Positions 36,307 through 48,740 of a stretch of DNA of 64,000 nucleotides are shown here, piece by piece. The stretch spans positions 4,234,588 to 4,298,587 of the forward strand of contig NZ_CP056199.1 in the NCBI RefSeq assembly GCF_013782625.1, read 5' to 3'. Made by a program: the position numbers and the translations under genes. The notes under the pieces were generated by a model. The model had not been told where the DNA came from. It saw nothing but the letters and a program-made list of their open reading frames with translations, and did no database searches. Position 1 is the first letter of the stretch. Every line of letters starts with the position of its first letter. The DNA comes from Enterobacter sp. RHBSTW-00994. GTDB lineage: Bacteria; Pseudomonadota; Gammaproteobacteria; Enterobacterales; Enterobacteriaceae.

Positions 36307-36575
36307 CTGTAAAACAAACTGTTGAGATCACCAATAAGCTAGGTATGCATGCACGCCCGGCAATGAAGTTGTTTGAACTGATGCAGGGATTTGAAGCAGA
36401 GGTTCTGTTGCGTAACGATGAGGGAACAGAAGCAGAAGCCAATAGCGTCATTGCACTACTGATGCTCGATTCTGCGAAAGGTCGACAGATTGAAGTCGAA
36501 GCGACCGGCCCGCAGGAAGAAGAAGCTCTGGCTGCCGTCATTGCGTTATTTAATGCCGGGTTCGACGAAGACTGA
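36303..36575 (+). CDS. npr: Nitrogen PTS phosphocarrier NPr
   Basis: The 90-residue HPr-like NPr passes phosphate from EI(Ntr) to PtsN. The active residue is H16 in LGMHARPAM. It ends the operon and is convergent with mtgA. Confidence 0.96.
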   Translation: MTVKQTVEITNKLGMHARPAMKLFELMQGFEAEVLLRNDEGTEAEANSVIALLMLDSAKGRQIEVEATGPQEEEALAAVIALFNAGFDED

Positions 36576-36583
36576 ACTTCTTA

Positions 36584-36604
36584 CCCTCTCCCGCCAGGAG
36601 AGGG
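36584..36604. repeat. CCCTCTCC/GGAGAGGG palindrome between npr and mtgA
   Basis: An 8-bp perfect inverted repeat with a five-base spacer lies between convergent genes; the same palindrome occurs at 49805-49827. It may terminate npr and mtgA transcripts. Confidence 0.6.
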
Positions 36605-36607
36605 ACA

Positions 36608-37333
36608 TCAATACAGTTTATGCTCCACCATAAAGCTCTCCCCACCCAGTTGCCTCATCTGACGCATTATCCATGCCTGACGGCTGCGTACATATCCTGA
36701 AGGTGCATTCACCTTAAAACGGATCGGATTCGGTAGAACGGCGGCAAGTAGCGCCGCCTCGGAGAGTGTCAGCCTGCTGGCAGGTTTATGGAAGTAGCGT
36801 TGCGCCGCCGCTTCCACGCCAAATACACCCTCACCAAACTCCGCAATATTCAGGTAGACGGTCAAAATACGCTTTTTGCTCCAGACGGTTTCCATTCCGA
36901 GCGTCAAACCCGCTTCCAGTCCTTTTCGTAACCAGCTACGCCCGTCCCACAAAAACAGATTTTTGGCCGTCTGCTGTGACAATGTCGACGCACCTCGAAC
37001 GCGATTCTCATGACGTTCGTTGTGCGCCAGCGCTTTCTCAATGGCCGCCACGTCAAAACCCCAGTGTTCCGGGAATTTCTGATCTTCTGCTGCAATGACC
37101 GCCAGCCCCATCAGCGGTGACATTTCATCCATGCTCACCCAATCAGAGTGCGCAACATAGCTGAAATCGCCCGATACCCATGCACCAAGCTGGCGTTCGA
37201 TCATCACTGCGGAAAAGGGAACGGGCACAACACTGAATAACGCAATACCGCCCCCCCAGAATACGGCGAGCACCAGGACAATGCGGAGCAGGAGATGTTT
37301 TACCCATGCGCTCACTGCAAATTTGCGACTCAT
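36608..37333 (-). CDS. mtgA: Monofunctional peptidoglycan glycosyltransferase
   Basis: MtgA polymerises lipid II into glycan strands. The 241-residue protein has an N-terminal membrane anchor (about 12-35) and a GT51 domain with the catalytic glutamate in [14 protein letters not shown] (about 81-94) and the [16 protein letters not shown] motif. It overlaps elbB by 4 nt. Confidence 0.96.
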   Translation of the reverse strand: MSRKFAVSAWVKHLLLRIVLVLAVFWGGGIALFSVVPVPFSAVMIERQLGAWVSGDFSYVAHSDWVSMDEMSPLMGLAVIAAEDQKFPEHWGFDVAAIEKALAHNERHENRVRGASTLSQQTAKNLFLWDGRSWLRKGLEAGLTLGMETVWSKKRILTVYLNIAEFGEGVFGVEAAAQRYFHKPASRLTLSEAALLAAVLPNPIRFKVNAPSGYVRSRQAWIMRQMRQLGGESFMVEHKLY

Positions 37334-37983
37334 TCAGTCAGAACCAGCACTCGATCCACCAGCTTTTCAATACCCGTTGCGGCTTCCACAATATTCTGCG
37401 CGAGCATATACGCTGGCGTGGTGACAATCTTGTTATCTTCATCAACAACAATATCGTCAACCGGGCAAGGAACATGCTCGCCCCCCATGTCCTCGATAAT
37501 TTCAGCCGTATCAATATCCGTTCCAATGGTCAGGCGTAGCGGGAAATCAAAGATTTTAGGTAGCATCGCTGGCGCAATACAGATAAAACCCAGCGGCTTA
37601 CCGGCACTATGCATCGCCAATGCCAGCGCTTTCAACTCGCTATCAACATGGCATTCACTTCCCTGGGAGGCAAAGGTGCTTAAATTTTTTGCCGCGCCAA
37701 AACCGCCTGGCACAATGAGTGCATCCAGTGCAGTCGCATTTGCCTGTGCCAGAGGCTGGATGTTGCCTCGGGCAATGCGCGCCGCTTCAGTCAGAACGTT
37801 ACGGGTCTCCGGCATCACTTCGCCTGTTAAATGATTGATAACATCTACCTGATTTTTATCCGGAGCAAAACAAATCACTTCTGCGCCATGCCGGGCTAAT
37901 GCCAGCAACGTTAATACCGATTCATGTATTTCTGCACCGTCGTAAACACCGCATCCACTCAGCACAACACCAATCTTTTTCAT
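37330..37983 (-). CDS. elbB: Glyoxalase ElbB (DJ-1/PfpI family)
   Basis: The 217-residue DJ-1/PfpI-family protein has the nucleophile-elbow cysteine in [11 protein letters not shown] (near residue 133) and conserved E/H partners. E. coli ElbB (YhbL) has weak glyoxalase activity and affects isoprenoid production. The ATG at 37983 is chosen over upstream in-frame ATG codons on length and RBS (AAGGA). Confidence 0.93.
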   Translation of the reverse strand: MKKIGVVLSGCGVYDGAEIHESVLTLLALARHGAEVICFAPDKNQVDVINHLTGEVMPETRNVLTEAARIARGNIQPLAQANATALDALIVPGGFGAAKNLSTFASQGSECHVDSELKALALAMHSAGKPLGFICIAPAMLPKIFDFPLRLTIGTDIDTAEIIEDMGGEHVPCPVDDIVVDEDNKIVTTPAYMLAQNIVEAATGIEKLVDRVLVLTE

Positions 37984-38067
37984 CATGACGATCCTTCTTT
38001 GCAACCCACTGACGGACATTAATAATTCTGATTAAACCGCTATGCTTCACACATTTCACTGATTCAT

Positions 38068-38096
38068 GTAACAAACCATTTAAGATTTGCTATCTT
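38068..38096 (+). promoter_or_regulatory. arcZ promoter
   Basis: -35 GTAACA and -10 TATCTT are separated by 17 nt and end 7 nt before the conserved arcZ 5' end. In E. coli ArcA represses arcZ; the AT-rich TGTAACAAACCATTTAAG around the -35 could host it. Confidence 0.55.
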
Positions 38097-38102
38097 ATCT
38101 GC

Positions 38103-38224
38103 GTGCGGCCTAAATATTCAGGCTGCGTCTATGCGAAAACAACATGATAAATCAGGCGCAGCCACGATTTCCCTGGTGTTGGCGCAGTATTCGCGCACCC
38201 CGGTTTATCCGGGGTCATTTTTTT
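38103..38224 (+). ncRNA. arcZ: Hfq-dependent small RNA ArcZ
   Basis: The 5' end GTGCGGCC, the 3' half GCGCAGCC...GATTTCCCTGGTG, and the terminator CCCCGG-TTTAT-CCGGGG plus seven T match E. coli ArcZ in sequence and position between elbB and arcB. ArcZ base-pairs with rpoS, flhD and other mRNAs, and its RNase E-processed 3' part (starting near 38165) is the active form. The section between the 5' end and the conserved 3' half differs from what I recall for E. coli. The terminator T run overlaps the last codons of arcB on the other strand. Confidence 0.93.
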
Positions 38225-40548
38225 GTATTTTCCACCCACGCTTTGAGCACCGCCACATCGTTTTGCCATTCCTGTTTCATCTCTTCAACCCATTCACCAA
38301 CGTTATCTTCCCATGCCGGGAGATCGGGAGATTGAATCTGTTGACCCAGTTGCTGCAAGTGGCGTAAACCAATCGAACCGGCTGCACCTTTGATCTTATG
38401 ACCTTCTTCAACAATCCCTTTCTGATCGCGAGCCGTCAGATTTGACTCCAGCACGCTCAAGTAACCTGGCATCATTTTTTCAAACACAGCCAGTCCATCA
38501 GTAATCAGTTTTGGGCCAACCAACTCGATATATTGCTCAAGCATGGCGGTATCCAGTATCGCTTGTGCTTTAGCGCTATCAACAGATGTCATGGTGCTCT
38601 CCTCTTCATCACAGGTATCCCAGAACTTCTTAATCATGGCGGTTAATGCAGGGACCGCCAGAGGCTTGCTAAGTACATCGTCCATACCGGCATCAAGGTA
38701 CTCTTTTTTATCCTTCAGGACGTTGGCCGTCAGAGCAACCAGTGGCGGCAACTCATCAGCAGCATATTTCCCGGTCAACTCACGAGAGATATCCAGCCCT
38801 GTCATGTCCGGCAACTGAATATCCAGCAAAACGAGGTCATACTCACCAGGCGTAAACATCTCCAGTGCCGCTTTGCCAGTCATCGCCACGTCCACACTGC
38901 TACCCAGTTTTTCCAGCACAGAACGGGCCACGATCACGTTCAGTTCAATGTCTTCCACCAGCAGCACATGCAACGCAGGGAGCGGCATATCATCACTGTC
39001 GAAGGTATCCTCTACTTCCTCAGCCACAGCGGGCGCATGGACTGTCAGCGTAAAGGTCGAACCACTGCCAGGGTGACTGGTAACGGTGATGTCGCCACCC
39101 ATACTCTTCGCCAGACGTTTTGAAACCGCAAGGCCAATACCGGTTCCGGTCGCCGGTTTACCCCCATGGCTGTCCTTCACCTGATAATACATAGCAAAGA
39201 TTTTATCCTGCTCTTCGTGCGGAATGCCGATACCTGAGTCTTCTACCTCAAAGTGCAGCATGTCACCTTCGTCGTAGCGGATACGCACCGCAACCTTACC
39301 ATTCTGGGTAAACTTCACGGCATTGCTGATGAGATTCCACAGAATTTGTCGCAGGCGTGTGCCATCTGTCACCACTTTATGCGGCAGTGGCAAGGTTGGC
39401 TCCATCACAAAGCGCAGCCCTTTTTGCTGCGCCTGTAATCCTGAGAGGTTCTCGAGATCCGCCAGGAAACTGGTGAAATCGATCGGCTGGTTATCGAGCT
39501 GAACTTTGCGGCGTTCCATTTTATCCATGTCGATAATATCATTGAAGATATTGCCAAGCGTAACAGCAGAAACATGGATCGTTTTGAGGTATTTCTCCTG
39601 CTCCCCCGTCAACTCAGTGTCCAACAGAATACGGCTTAAGCCGACAATCCCATTCAGCGGAGTACGAAGCTCATGGCTGATGGTGGAGATGAAGGTCGTC
39701 TTGTCGCGGCTCGCACGTTCCAGAGCGTCCTGATAACGCTTACGTTCAGTAATGTCGCGCCCAAAGCCCATCAGGCCATGGCGTTTACCCACACGGTCGT
39801 AATAAGGCACTTTACGGATTTCAAAGCAGGCTTTGCGCCCATCAGGATAATCCAGCCACTGTTCATAGGTGAGGGAAACATTGTGGCGGAAGACTTTTTC
39901 ATCGGTCTCCATTACCTTGGCGGCCGCCTCTTCGGAATAGACATCCTGCGGCTTCAGGTTAATCAGCTGTTTTTCACTTTTCCCCGTGAGCAGCTCCATT
40001 GCCCGGTTGCAGCCTGAAAACTCTTTGTCTTCGTTGCGATAGAAAACGAGATCCGGTGACGCATCCAGGAATGAGCGCAGGAAAGACGATTGCTGTTCGA
40101 GCTGGATTTGTGTCACTTCACGCTCTTTCATCTCAATCTTGAGCTGTTCCAGCGTGGTCTGGCGCTCGGCTTCTGCTTTTTCGCGATCCGAAATCTCCTG
40201 GTTAAGCTGCGCAATATTGTCTTTCAACTGAACATTGAGTTTGAGATCGCGTTCACGCATCTCTTCCAGTTTCTCAACCAGCCGTGAAAGACGCTGACGG
40301 GACTCTTCCAGTTGCTCGACCACCACGGACAGAAAATAGACCGCCCACGGTGTGATCAACAGGCCAAAGAAGATCGAGCGAATTACGTCGATACTTTCGA
40401 CCTGGCCATGCAAGACCATCGTCACGGCCATCTGCACGACAATGGCCAGCACGACTAATGCCAGTGCCAGCAACATAGAAAATCGCACCAGGCCGAGCTT
40501 CATCATCAGATCGACATAGTACTGAGCAAGCATTCGAATTTGCTTCAT
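38215..40548 (-). CDS. arcB: Hybrid sensor histidine kinase ArcB
   Basis: ArcB senses quinone redox state and phosphorylates ArcA under low oxygen. The 777-residue protein (E. coli 778) has two membrane helices (about 23-77), a leucine-rich coiled coil (about 78-155), a PAS domain (about 155-270), the kinase core with H near 292 in STISHELRTPLNG, a receiver with D near 575 in LVLLDIQLPD, and the HPt histidine near 716 in EEGHKIKGAAGS. The ATG at 40548 follows AGGTATCC; a ten-codon extension is rejected. Its upstream neighbour is lptG instead of yhcC. Confidence 0.97.
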   Translation of the reverse strand: MKQIRMLAQYYVDLMMKLGLVRFSMLLALALVVLAIVVQMAVTMVLHGQVESIDVIRSIFFGLLITPWAVYFLSVVVEQLEESRQRLSRLVEKLEEMRERDLKLNVQLKDNIAQLNQEISDREKAEAERQTTLEQLKIEMKEREVTQIQLEQQSSFLRSFLDASPDLVFYRNEDKEFSGCNRAMELLTGKSEKQLINLKPQDVYSEEAAAKVMETDEKVFRHNVSLTYEQWLDYPDGRKACFEIRKVPYYDRVGKRHGLMGFGRDITERKRYQDALERASRDKTTFISTISHELRTPLNGIVGLSRILLDTELTGEQEKYLKTIHVSAVTLGNIFNDIIDMDKMERRKVQLDNQPIDFTSFLADLENLSGLQAQQKGLRFVMEPTLPLPHKVVTDGTRLRQILWNLISNAVKFTQNGKVAVRIRYDEGDMLHFEVEDSGIGIPHEEQDKIFAMYYQVKDSHGGKPATGTGIGLAVSKRLAKSMGGDITVTSHPGSGSTFTLTVHAPAVAEEVEDTFDSDDMPLPALHVLLVEDIELNVIVARSVLEKLGSSVDVAMTGKAALEMFTPGEYDLVLLDIQLPDMTGLDISRELTGKYAADELPPLVALTANVLKDKKEYLDAGMDDVLSKPLAVPALTAMIKKFWDTCDEEESTMTSVDSAKAQAILDTAMLEQYIELVGPKLITDGLAVFEKMMPGYLSVLESNLTARDQKGIVEEGHKIKGAAGSIGLRHLQQLGQQIQSPDLPAWEDNVGEWVEEMKQEWQNDVAVLKAWVENTKK

Positions 40549-40646
40549 AGAGGATACCTTCACGACTACATCGCTCAATAATACTCAAATTCGGGGCAAG
40601 ACGTTGAGGGTTGTGAGAAAAAGTGCGGGGTGAAACAGGAGATTAG

Positions 40647-40673
40647 CCTCACTCCCGATGTTCAGGAGTGAGG
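40647..40673 (-). terminator. Hairpin after lptG
   Basis: CCTCACTCC pairs with GGAGTGAGG, 12 nt beyond the lptG stop in the arcB-lptG junction region. The T tail is weak. Confidence 0.5.
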
Positions 40674-40684
40674 TGAAGTGTTGA

Positions 40685-41767
40685 TCAGGAGCGTTTAAGC
40701 AGCAGCCAGAGGCTAATCAGCAGGAAGCTGGCGCTTGGCAGCAGCGCACCAATAATCGGTGGGATCCCGTAAACAAGAGTCAACGGACCAAAAATCTGAT
40801 CGAGTACATAGAACACGAAGCCAAAGCTGATACCAGTGACGACACGCATCCCCATTGCGACACTTCGGAGTGGCCCGAAGATAAACGACAGTGCCATCAA
40901 CATCATGACCGCAACGGACATCGGCTGGAAGATTTTACTCCACATGTTGAGCTGGTAACGCCCGGCATCCTGTCCACTCGCCTTCAGATACTTCACATAG
41001 TTATGCAAGCCGCTTATCGATAGCGCATCAGGATCCAGGGCAACCACGCCGAGTTTGTCCGGTGTCAGGTTAGTCTTCCACGTGCCAGAAACCGTTTGCG
41101 AACCGGTAATTTGTTTCGGATCTTCGAGGTTAGATTCATCAACCTGCGACAAGCGCCAAAGTTTGTTGCTGGCATCGAATTTAGCCGAGGCCGCATAGCG
41201 CACAGACTGTAAACGACGGTGCTCATTAAAAGCGTAAATGCTCACACCGCCCAGTTCATCGTCCCCTTTTACGCGTTCGATGTAGACAAAGTTATGACCG
41301 TCTTTTGCCCATAATCCCTGCTGGGTCGACAACAATGAGCCGCCATACATAGCCTGAGCACGATAGTTACGAGCCATCTGCTCGCCCTGAGGGGCAACCC
41401 ACTCACCAATGGCCATGGTCAGCAAAACCAGCGGAATTGCCGTTTTCATTACCGACAGCGCAACTTGCATACGGGTGTAGCCGGAGGCTTGCATCACCAC
41501 CAGTTCACTACGTTGTGCCAGCATACCCAACCCAAGCAGCGCGCCTAGCAAAGCCGCCATTGGGAAGAAAATCTGCACATCTTTTGGCACACTGAGCAGG
41601 GTATACATCCCCGCGCCCAGCGCATCGTAGCTCCCCTGACCTGCTTTTTTTAACTGGTCGACAAACTTAATGATGCCGGAAAGCGACACCAGCATGAACA
41701 AGGTCATCATGATGGTGGAAAAAATCGTTTTACCGATGTAGCGATCGAGAACGCCAAATGCCTGCAT
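40685..41767 (-). CDS. lptG: LPS export permease LptG
   Basis: LptG pairs with LptF in the inner membrane and with LptB to extract LPS. The 360 residues contain six membrane helices (three at each end) around a periplasmic jellyroll domain (about 130-265). It shares a TAATG overlap with lptF. In E. coli this gene is at about 96 min next to yjgR. Confidence 0.97.
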   Translation of the reverse strand: MQAFGVLDRYIGKTIFSTIMMTLFMLVSLSGIIKFVDQLKKAGQGSYDALGAGMYTLLSVPKDVQIFFPMAALLGALLGLGMLAQRSELVVMQASGYTRMQVALSVMKTAIPLVLLTMAIGEWVAPQGEQMARNYRAQAMYGGSLLSTQQGLWAKDGHNFVYIERVKGDDELGGVSIYAFNEHRRLQSVRYAASAKFDASNKLWRLSQVDESNLEDPKQITGSQTVSGTWKTNLTPDKLGVVALDPDALSISGLHNYVKYLKASGQDAGRYQLNMWSKIFQPMSVAVMMLMALSFIFGPLRSVAMGMRVVTGISFGFVFYVLDQIFGPLTLVYGIPPIIGALLPSASFLLISLWLLLKRS

Positions 41768-42867
41768 TACAACGCTCCTTTACGCGAGAACCGGGCACGA
41801 ATGCGGCGCATGAGCACTGTATCCCAAAGGTTTAATGCCAAAGCCAGCAGGATATACACGCTATTTACTGCCCATGTCCAGACCATAGGATCAAGCTTGC
41901 CTTTCGCGCCATTGGAACGAATAGAGGTTTGCAGCAGGAAATAGACCAGGTAAAGCAGCATCGCCGGGAGCATTGAAAGCACACGCCCCTGACGCGGGTT
42001 GACCACGCTCAGCGGAACGACAATCAGCGCCATCATAAATACGGTAAATACGAGGGTAATACGCCAGTGGAATTCCGCACGAGCCCGGTCAGTATCCGTA
42101 TTCCACAACGTACGCATATCCATCTGTTCCGTGTCGCTTGGGTCCAGCGCCACCGCCTGATGGCCAATAATGGCCTGGTAGTTCTGGAAATCCGTAATAC
42201 GGAAATCACGTAGCATCGCGGTCCCTTCAAAACGCGTCCCTTTATTCAGGGTCACGATCTGAGAGCCATCTTTACTCTGAGCAAGTTGACCGGAATCCGC
42301 AACGACGACCGATGGACGTGCATTGCCTTTGGTACGCAGTTGAGCGAGGAACACGTCATTGAATTTACTGCCGTCGACACTCTCAATGAACAACACTGAG
42401 TTGCCGTCAGTCGCCTGCTGGAACTGTCCCTGTGCCAACGCGGCCATACCTGGGTTCGCTTTAGCTTCGGCTAACACTTCATCCTGATGACGAGAAGACA
42501 TGGGGCCTGCCCACATCACATTCACCGCCGCCACAATTCCGGTAAACAGTGCTAATACCATTGCGGCTTTGATCAGCACGGCTTTACTCAGACCGCAGGC
42601 GTGCATGACCGTGATTTCACTTTCGGTATAGAGCTTACCGAGCGTCATGAGAAGCCCCAGGAAAAGGCTTAACGGCAGAATAAGCTGAGCCATCTCAGGC
42701 ACGCCTAATCCGAGCAGAGAAAGCACCAGATTTGTTGGGATTTCGCCGTCAACGGCCGCACCGAGGATCTTGACCAGCTTCTGACAGAAAAAGATCAGCA
42801 GCAGGATGAAAAGGATCGCCAGCTGGCTTTTGAGCGTCTCCCGTACCAAATATCTTATGATTATCAC
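41767..42867 (-). CDS. lptF: LPS export permease LptF
   Basis: LptF is the partner permease of LptG: six membrane helices and a periplasmic jellyroll (about 130-255), 366 residues as in E. coli. It is first in the lptFG pair and divergent from pepA across a 266-bp spacer, the same arrangement as in E. coli. That spacer shows a TATAAT on the minus strand (42968-42973) that may be the lptF -10, without a good -35. Confidence 0.97.
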   Translation of the reverse strand: MIIIRYLVRETLKSQLAILFILLLIFFCQKLVKILGAAVDGEIPTNLVLSLLGLGVPEMAQLILPLSLFLGLLMTLGKLYTESEITVMHACGLSKAVLIKAAMVLALFTGIVAAVNVMWAGPMSSRHQDEVLAEAKANPGMAALAQGQFQQATDGNSVLFIESVDGSKFNDVFLAQLRTKGNARPSVVVADSGQLAQSKDGSQIVTLNKGTRFEGTAMLRDFRITDFQNYQAIIGHQAVALDPSDTEQMDMRTLWNTDTDRARAEFHWRITLVFTVFMMALIVVPLSVVNPRQGRVLSMLPAMLLYLVYFLLQTSIRSNGAKGKLDPMVWTWAVNSVYILLALALNLWDTVLMRRIRARFSRKGAL

Positions 42868-43130
42868 TTTAAATACGCCCGTAAAAACCCGTCTCTTTGC
42901 TGGAAAATTGCTTGTTTCATGGCTTAAACGTCATTTATTCTCTTGAGTCGTCGAAATCATCGCTAAGATTATAAAACCCGGCGGATTCACGCTTCAGGAC
43001 ATTTTCTGACGTGCTGAAACCGTAGTAACGTAAGATTAACACGAAGTCACCACAACAGCGGACATGAGTTACGAAAGGTTTCAATTCTATCTGTAGCCGC
43101 CGCCGTTGTCTTTAAGATTCAGGAGCGTAG

Positions 43131-44645
<1,515 letters not shown>

Positions 44646-44668
44646 GTTAAGAACGGCAGCAAACTATA

Positions 44669-44698
44669 GGCCGGGTAAGGCGATGCCGCCACCCGGCT
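44669..44698. repeat. REP element between pepA and holC
   Basis: GCCGGGTAAGGCGATGCCGC followed by CACCCGGC forms a REP-type palindrome 25 nt after pepA. Confidence 0.75.
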
Positions 44699-44732
44699 TA
44701 AGCATTTAAAGTGAGCAAAAGAAACCCCATAT

Positions 44733-45176
44733 ATGAAGAATGCAACGTTCTACCTTCTGGACAATGACACTACCGCAGACGGTTTAAGCGCCGTCGAGCA
44801 ACTGGTGTGTGAAATTGCCGCAGAACGTTGGCGCAACGGGAAACGCGTCCTGATCGCCTGTGAAGATGAACAGCAGGCCATTCGTCTGGACGAGGCGCTG
44901 TGGGCACGACCACCTGAAAGTTTTGTCCCACACAATCTGTCGGGCGAAGGGCCACGAGGCGGTGCACCCGTCGAAATTGCCTGGCCGCAAAAGCGCAACA
45001 GCAGTGCACGCGATATTCTGATTAGCCTGCGTACAAGCTTTGCAGATTTTGCCACCGCTTTCACAGAAGTGGTAGACTTCGTCCCTTACGAAGACTCTCT
45101 GAAACAACTGGCGCGCGAACGTTATAAAGCGTACCGCCTGGCTGGTTTTAACCTGAATACGGCAACCTGGAAATAA
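44733..45176 (+). CDS. holC: DNA polymerase III chi subunit
   Basis: HolC links the clamp loader (via HolD) to SSB during replication. The 147-residue protein begins [20 protein letters not shown]. Its TAA overlaps the valS ATG (TAATG), the coupling seen in E. coli. Confidence 0.96.
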   Translation: MKNATFYLLDNDTTADGLSAVEQLVCEIAAERWRNGKRVLIACEDEQQAIRLDEALWARPPESFVPHNLSGEGPRGGAPVEIAWPQKRNSSARDILISLRTSFADFATAFTEVVDFVPYEDSLKQLARERYKAYRLAGFNLNTATWK

Positions 45177-48031
45177 TGGAAAAGACATACAACCCACGAG
45201 ATATCGAACAGCCGCTTTACGAGCACTGGGAGCAGCAGGGCTATTTCAAGCCTAATGGCGATGAAAGCAAAGAGTCCTTCTGCATCATGATCCCGCCGCC
45301 GAACGTCACCGGCAGTTTGCATATGGGTCATGCCTTCCAGCAGACTATCATGGACACCATGATCCGTTACCAGCGCATGCAGGGCAAAAACACCCTGTGG
45401 CAGGCTGGTACTGACCATGCGGGTATCGCAACCCAAATGGTAGTTGAGCGTAAGATTGCCGCTGAAGAAGGTAAAACTCGCCACGACTACGGTCGCGATG
45501 CCTTCATCGACAAAATTTGGCAGTGGAAAGCAGAATCTGGCGGCACGATTACTCGTCAGATGCGCCGTCTCGGCAACTCCGTGGACTGGGAGCGTGAGCG
45601 CTTCACCATGGATGAAGGTCTTTCCAATGCGGTTAAAGAAGTGTTCGTCCGTCTGTACAAAGAAGATCTGATTTACCGAGGCAAACGCCTGGTAAACTGG
45701 GATCCGAAACTGCGTACCGCCATCTCTGACCTGGAAGTGGAAAACCGCGAGTCTAAAGGCTCCATGTGGCATATCCGCTATCCGCTGGCTGATGGCGCGA
45801 AAACGGCTGACGGAAAAGATTACCTGGTTGTCGCCACCACGCGCCCAGAAACCCTGCTCGGCGATACCGGCGTAGCGGTGAATCCGGAAGATCCGCGCTA
45901 TAAAGATCTGATCGGTAAGTTCGTGGTACTGCCGCTGGTGAACCGCCGCATTCCAATCCTCGGTGACGAACATGCCGACATGGAAAAAGGCACAGGTTGC
46001 GTAAAAATCACCCCTGCACATGACTTTAACGACTACGAAGTTGGCCGTCGTCATGCCCTGCCGATGATCAACATTCTGACCTTTGATGGCGATATCCGTG
46101 AAAGCGCGGAAGTCTACGATACCAAAGGTGAAGAGTCTGACGTCTACTCCAGTGAAATCCCGGCTGAATTCCAGAAACTGGAACGTTTTGCCGCACGTAA
46201 AGCGGTAGTCGCTGCTGTTGACGCACTCGGCTTGCTGGAAGAGATCAAACCTCACGATCTGACCGTGCCGTACGGCGATCGTGGCGGTGTGGTTATCGAG
46301 CCGATGCTGACTGACCAGTGGTATGTCCGTGCTGACGTACTGGCGAAGCCAGCCGTTGAAGCCGTTGAAAACGGTGACATCCAGTTCGTACCAAAACAGT
46401 ACGAAAACATGTACTTCTCCTGGATGCGTGATATTCAGGACTGGTGTATCTCCCGTCAGCTATGGTGGGGTCACCGTATCCCGGCATGGTACGACGAAGC
46501 GGGCAACGTTTACGTAGGCCGTACTGAAGAGGAAGTGCGTCAGGAAAACAACCTGAGCGCCGACATCGCGCTGCGTCAGGACGAAGACGTTCTGGATACC
46601 TGGTTCTCCTCCGCGCTGTGGACGTTCTCCACTCTCGGCTGGCCGGAAAACACCGACGCACTGCGTCAGTTCCACCCTACCAGCGTGATGGTTTCTGGCT
46701 TTGATATCATCTTCTTCTGGATTGCCCGCATGATCATGATGACCATGCACTTCATCAAAGATGAAAATGGCAAACCTCAGGTTCCGTTCCATACCGTCTA
46801 CATGACCGGTCTGATCCGTGACGACGAAGGTCAGAAGATGTCCAAATCCAAGGGCAACGTGATTGACCCACTGGATATGGTTGACGGGATCTCGCTGGAA
46901 GAGCTGCTGGAAAAACGTACCGGCAACATGATGCAGCCACAACTGGCAGAGAAAATCCGCAAACGTACCGAGAAACAGTTCCCGAACGGCATTGAATCTC
47001 ACGGTACTGATGCCCTGCGTTTCACCCTGGCAGCGCTGGCCTCTACGGGTCGCGACATCAACTGGGACATGAAACGTCTGGAAGGTTACCGTAACTTCTG
47101 TAACAAGCTGTGGAACGCCAGCCGCTTCGTGTTGATGAACACCGAAGATCAGGATTGCGGATTCAACGGCGGCGAAATGGTTCTCTCTCTGGCCGACCGC
47201 TGGATCCTGGCCGAGTTTAACCAGACGGTGAGAGCGTATCGTGAAGCGTTGGACAGCTTCCGCTTCGATATTGCGGCGGGAATCCTGTACGAATTCACCT
47301 GGAACCAGTTCTGTGACTGGTATCTGGAGCTGGCTAAACCGGTGATGAACGGCGGTACAGATGCGGAACTGCGCGGCACGCGCAACACGCTGATCACCGT
47401 TCTGGAAGGTCTGCTGCGCCTTGCACACCCAATCATTCCATTCATCACCGAAACCATCTGGCAGCGTGTGAAAGTGATTGCAGGTATCGAGGCCGACACT
47501 ATCATGCTGCAGCCGTTCCCGGCATTCGATGCTTCCCGTGTTGATGAAGCCGCCGCGGCCGATACCGAATGGCTGAAACAGGCGATCGTGGCTGTACGTA
47601 ACATTCGTGCAGAAATGAACATTGCCCCAGGCAAACCACTGGAGCTGCTGCTGCGTGGTTGCAGCGAGGCTGCTGTTCGTCGTGTCACCGAGAACAACAC
47701 CTTCCTGAAGACGATGGCTCGTCTGGAAAGCATCACAGTATTACCTGCCGATGACAAAGGTCCGGTCTCTGTGACCAAAATCATCGACGGCGCAGAACTG
47801 CTGATTCCGATGGCTGGCCTGATCGACAAAGATGCCGAGCTGGCTCGTCTGGCGAAAGAAGTGGCGAAAGTCGATGTGGAAATCGGCAAAATCGAAAGCA
47901 AACTGGCAAACGAAGGCTTTGTTGCCCGTGCGCCGGAAGCGGTCATCGCCAAAGAGCGTGAACGTCTGGTTGCTTTTGCTGATGCGAAAACTAAGCTGAT
48001 CGAGCAGCAGGCCGTTATCGCTGCCCTGTAA
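45176..48031 (+). CDS. valS: Valyl-tRNA synthetase
   Basis: ValS charges tRNA-Val and edits misactivated threonine. The 951 residues show the HIGH-type motif LHMGHAF near residue 46, the CP1 editing domain (about 190-340), KMSKSKGN near 555, the anticodon-binding domain (about 650-800) and a C-terminal coiled coil (about 880-950). Length matches E. coli. Confidence 0.98.
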   Translation: MEKTYNPRDIEQPLYEHWEQQGYFKPNGDESKESFCIMIPPPNVTGSLHMGHAFQQTIMDTMIRYQRMQGKNTLWQAGTDHAGIATQMVVERKIAAEEGKTRHDYGRDAFIDKIWQWKAESGGTITRQMRRLGNSVDWERERFTMDEGLSNAVKEVFVRLYKEDLIYRGKRLVNWDPKLRTAISDLEVENRESKGSMWHIRYPLADGAKTADGKDYLVVATTRPETLLGDTGVAVNPEDPRYKDLIGKFVVLPLVNRRIPILGDEHADMEKGTGCVKITPAHDFNDYEVGRRHALPMINILTFDGDIRESAEVYDTKGEESDVYSSEIPAEFQKLERFAARKAVVAAVDALGLLEEIKPHDLTVPYGDRGGVVIEPMLTDQWYVRADVLAKPAVEAVENGDIQFVPKQYENMYFSWMRDIQDWCISRQLWWGHRIPAWYDEAGNVYVGRTEEEVRQENNLSADIALRQDEDVLDTWFSSALWTFSTLGWPENTDALRQFHPTSVMVSGFDIIFFWIARMIMMTMHFIKDENGKPQVPFHTVYMTGLIRDDEGQKMSKSKGNVIDPLDMVDGISLEELLEKRTGNMMQPQLAEKIRKRTEKQFPNGIESHGTDALRFTLAALASTGRDINWDMKRLEGYRNFCNKLWNASRFVLMNTEDQDCGFNGGEMVLSLADRWILAEFNQTVRAYREALDSFRFDIAAGILYEFTWNQFCDWYLELAKPVMNGGTDAELRGTRNTLITVLEGLLRLAHPIIPFITETIWQRVKVIAGIEADTIMLQPFPAFDASRVDEAAAADTEWLKQAIVAVRNIRAEMNIAPGKPLELLLRGCSEAAVRRVTENNTFLKTMARLESITVLPADDKGPVSVTKIIDGAELLIPMAGLIDKDAELARLAKEVAKVDVEIGKIESKLANEGFVARAPEAVIAKERERLVAFADAKTKLIEQQAVIAAL

Positions 48032-48038
48032 TGCTTTT

Positions 48039-48066
48039 ACCCCTTACGCTTCATAGCGTAAGGGGT
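48039..48066 (+). terminator. Hairpin after valS
   Basis: ACCCCTTACGCT-TCAT-AGCGTAAGGGGT is a 12-bp perfect stem eight bases after the valS stop, but with only a weak T stretch. Confidence 0.7.
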
Positions 48067-48153
48067 ATCCTTCCTGAAATATCCTCGCTTGCACTCCCCT
48101 TTTTACGGTGCTATTAACAGCAATTGTGTGTCATTTTTGTCATGAGTAATACT

Positions 48154-48657
48154 ATGAGCGTGATTACCCCCGTCGCCGCCACCATGCGTCGGATCACTGA
48201 GCAGGACAACGCAGCCATTGCGGCGGTGATCCGTATCGTTTCAGCGGAATATGGTCTGACAGCCGATAAAGGCTATACCGTTGCCGACCCTAATCTGGAT
48301 GAGTTATTCCAGCTTTATACCCAACCCGGTCATGCATATTGGGTGATTGAGCAGGATGGGAAAGTCGTGGGCGGAGGTGGTGTTGCACCGCTCAGTTGCA
48401 GTGAACCGGATATCTGCGAACTGCAGAAAATGTATTTCCTGCCCAGCGTACGCGGACAAGGTCTGGCGAAAAAACTGGCGCTGGCCGCCCTCGATCATGC
48501 CCGCACCCAGGGCTTTAAACGCTGTTACCTCGAAACCACCGAATTCCTCAAAGAGGCGATTGGCCTGTATGAGCACCTGGGCTTTGCGCATATCGATGCA
48601 CCGCTGGGTTGCACCGGGCACGTAGACTGTGAAGTCAGGATGCTGAAAAGTCTGTAA
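48154..48657 (+). CDS. yjgM: GNAT-family N-acetyltransferase YjgM
   Basis: The 167-residue GNAT protein has the acetyl-CoA loop [10 protein letters not shown] near residue 99 and the LYEHLGF motif near the C terminus. The ATG at 48154 gives the E. coli YjgM length; ATG codons at 48142 and an alternative start at 48124 are in frame and no ribosome-binding site clearly decides. Substrate not established from sequence. In E. coli it lies near valS too, with yjgN between; yjgN is absent here. Confidence 0.85.
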   Translation: MSVITPVAATMRRITEQDNAAIAAVIRIVSAEYGLTADKGYTVADPNLDELFQLYTQPGHAYWVIEQDGKVVGGGGVAPLSCSEPDICELQKMYFLPSVRGQGLAKKLALAALDHARTQGFKRCYLETTEFLKEAIGLYEHLGFAHIDAPLGCTGHVDCEVRMLKSL

Positions 48658-48740
48658 ATTTCGTTCCTGCCCTCTTCTGTTAAGCGGCTGTAAACTGAAT
48701 GCTCTACACTCTCAGTTCACACCATAACGGGGGAAATACG

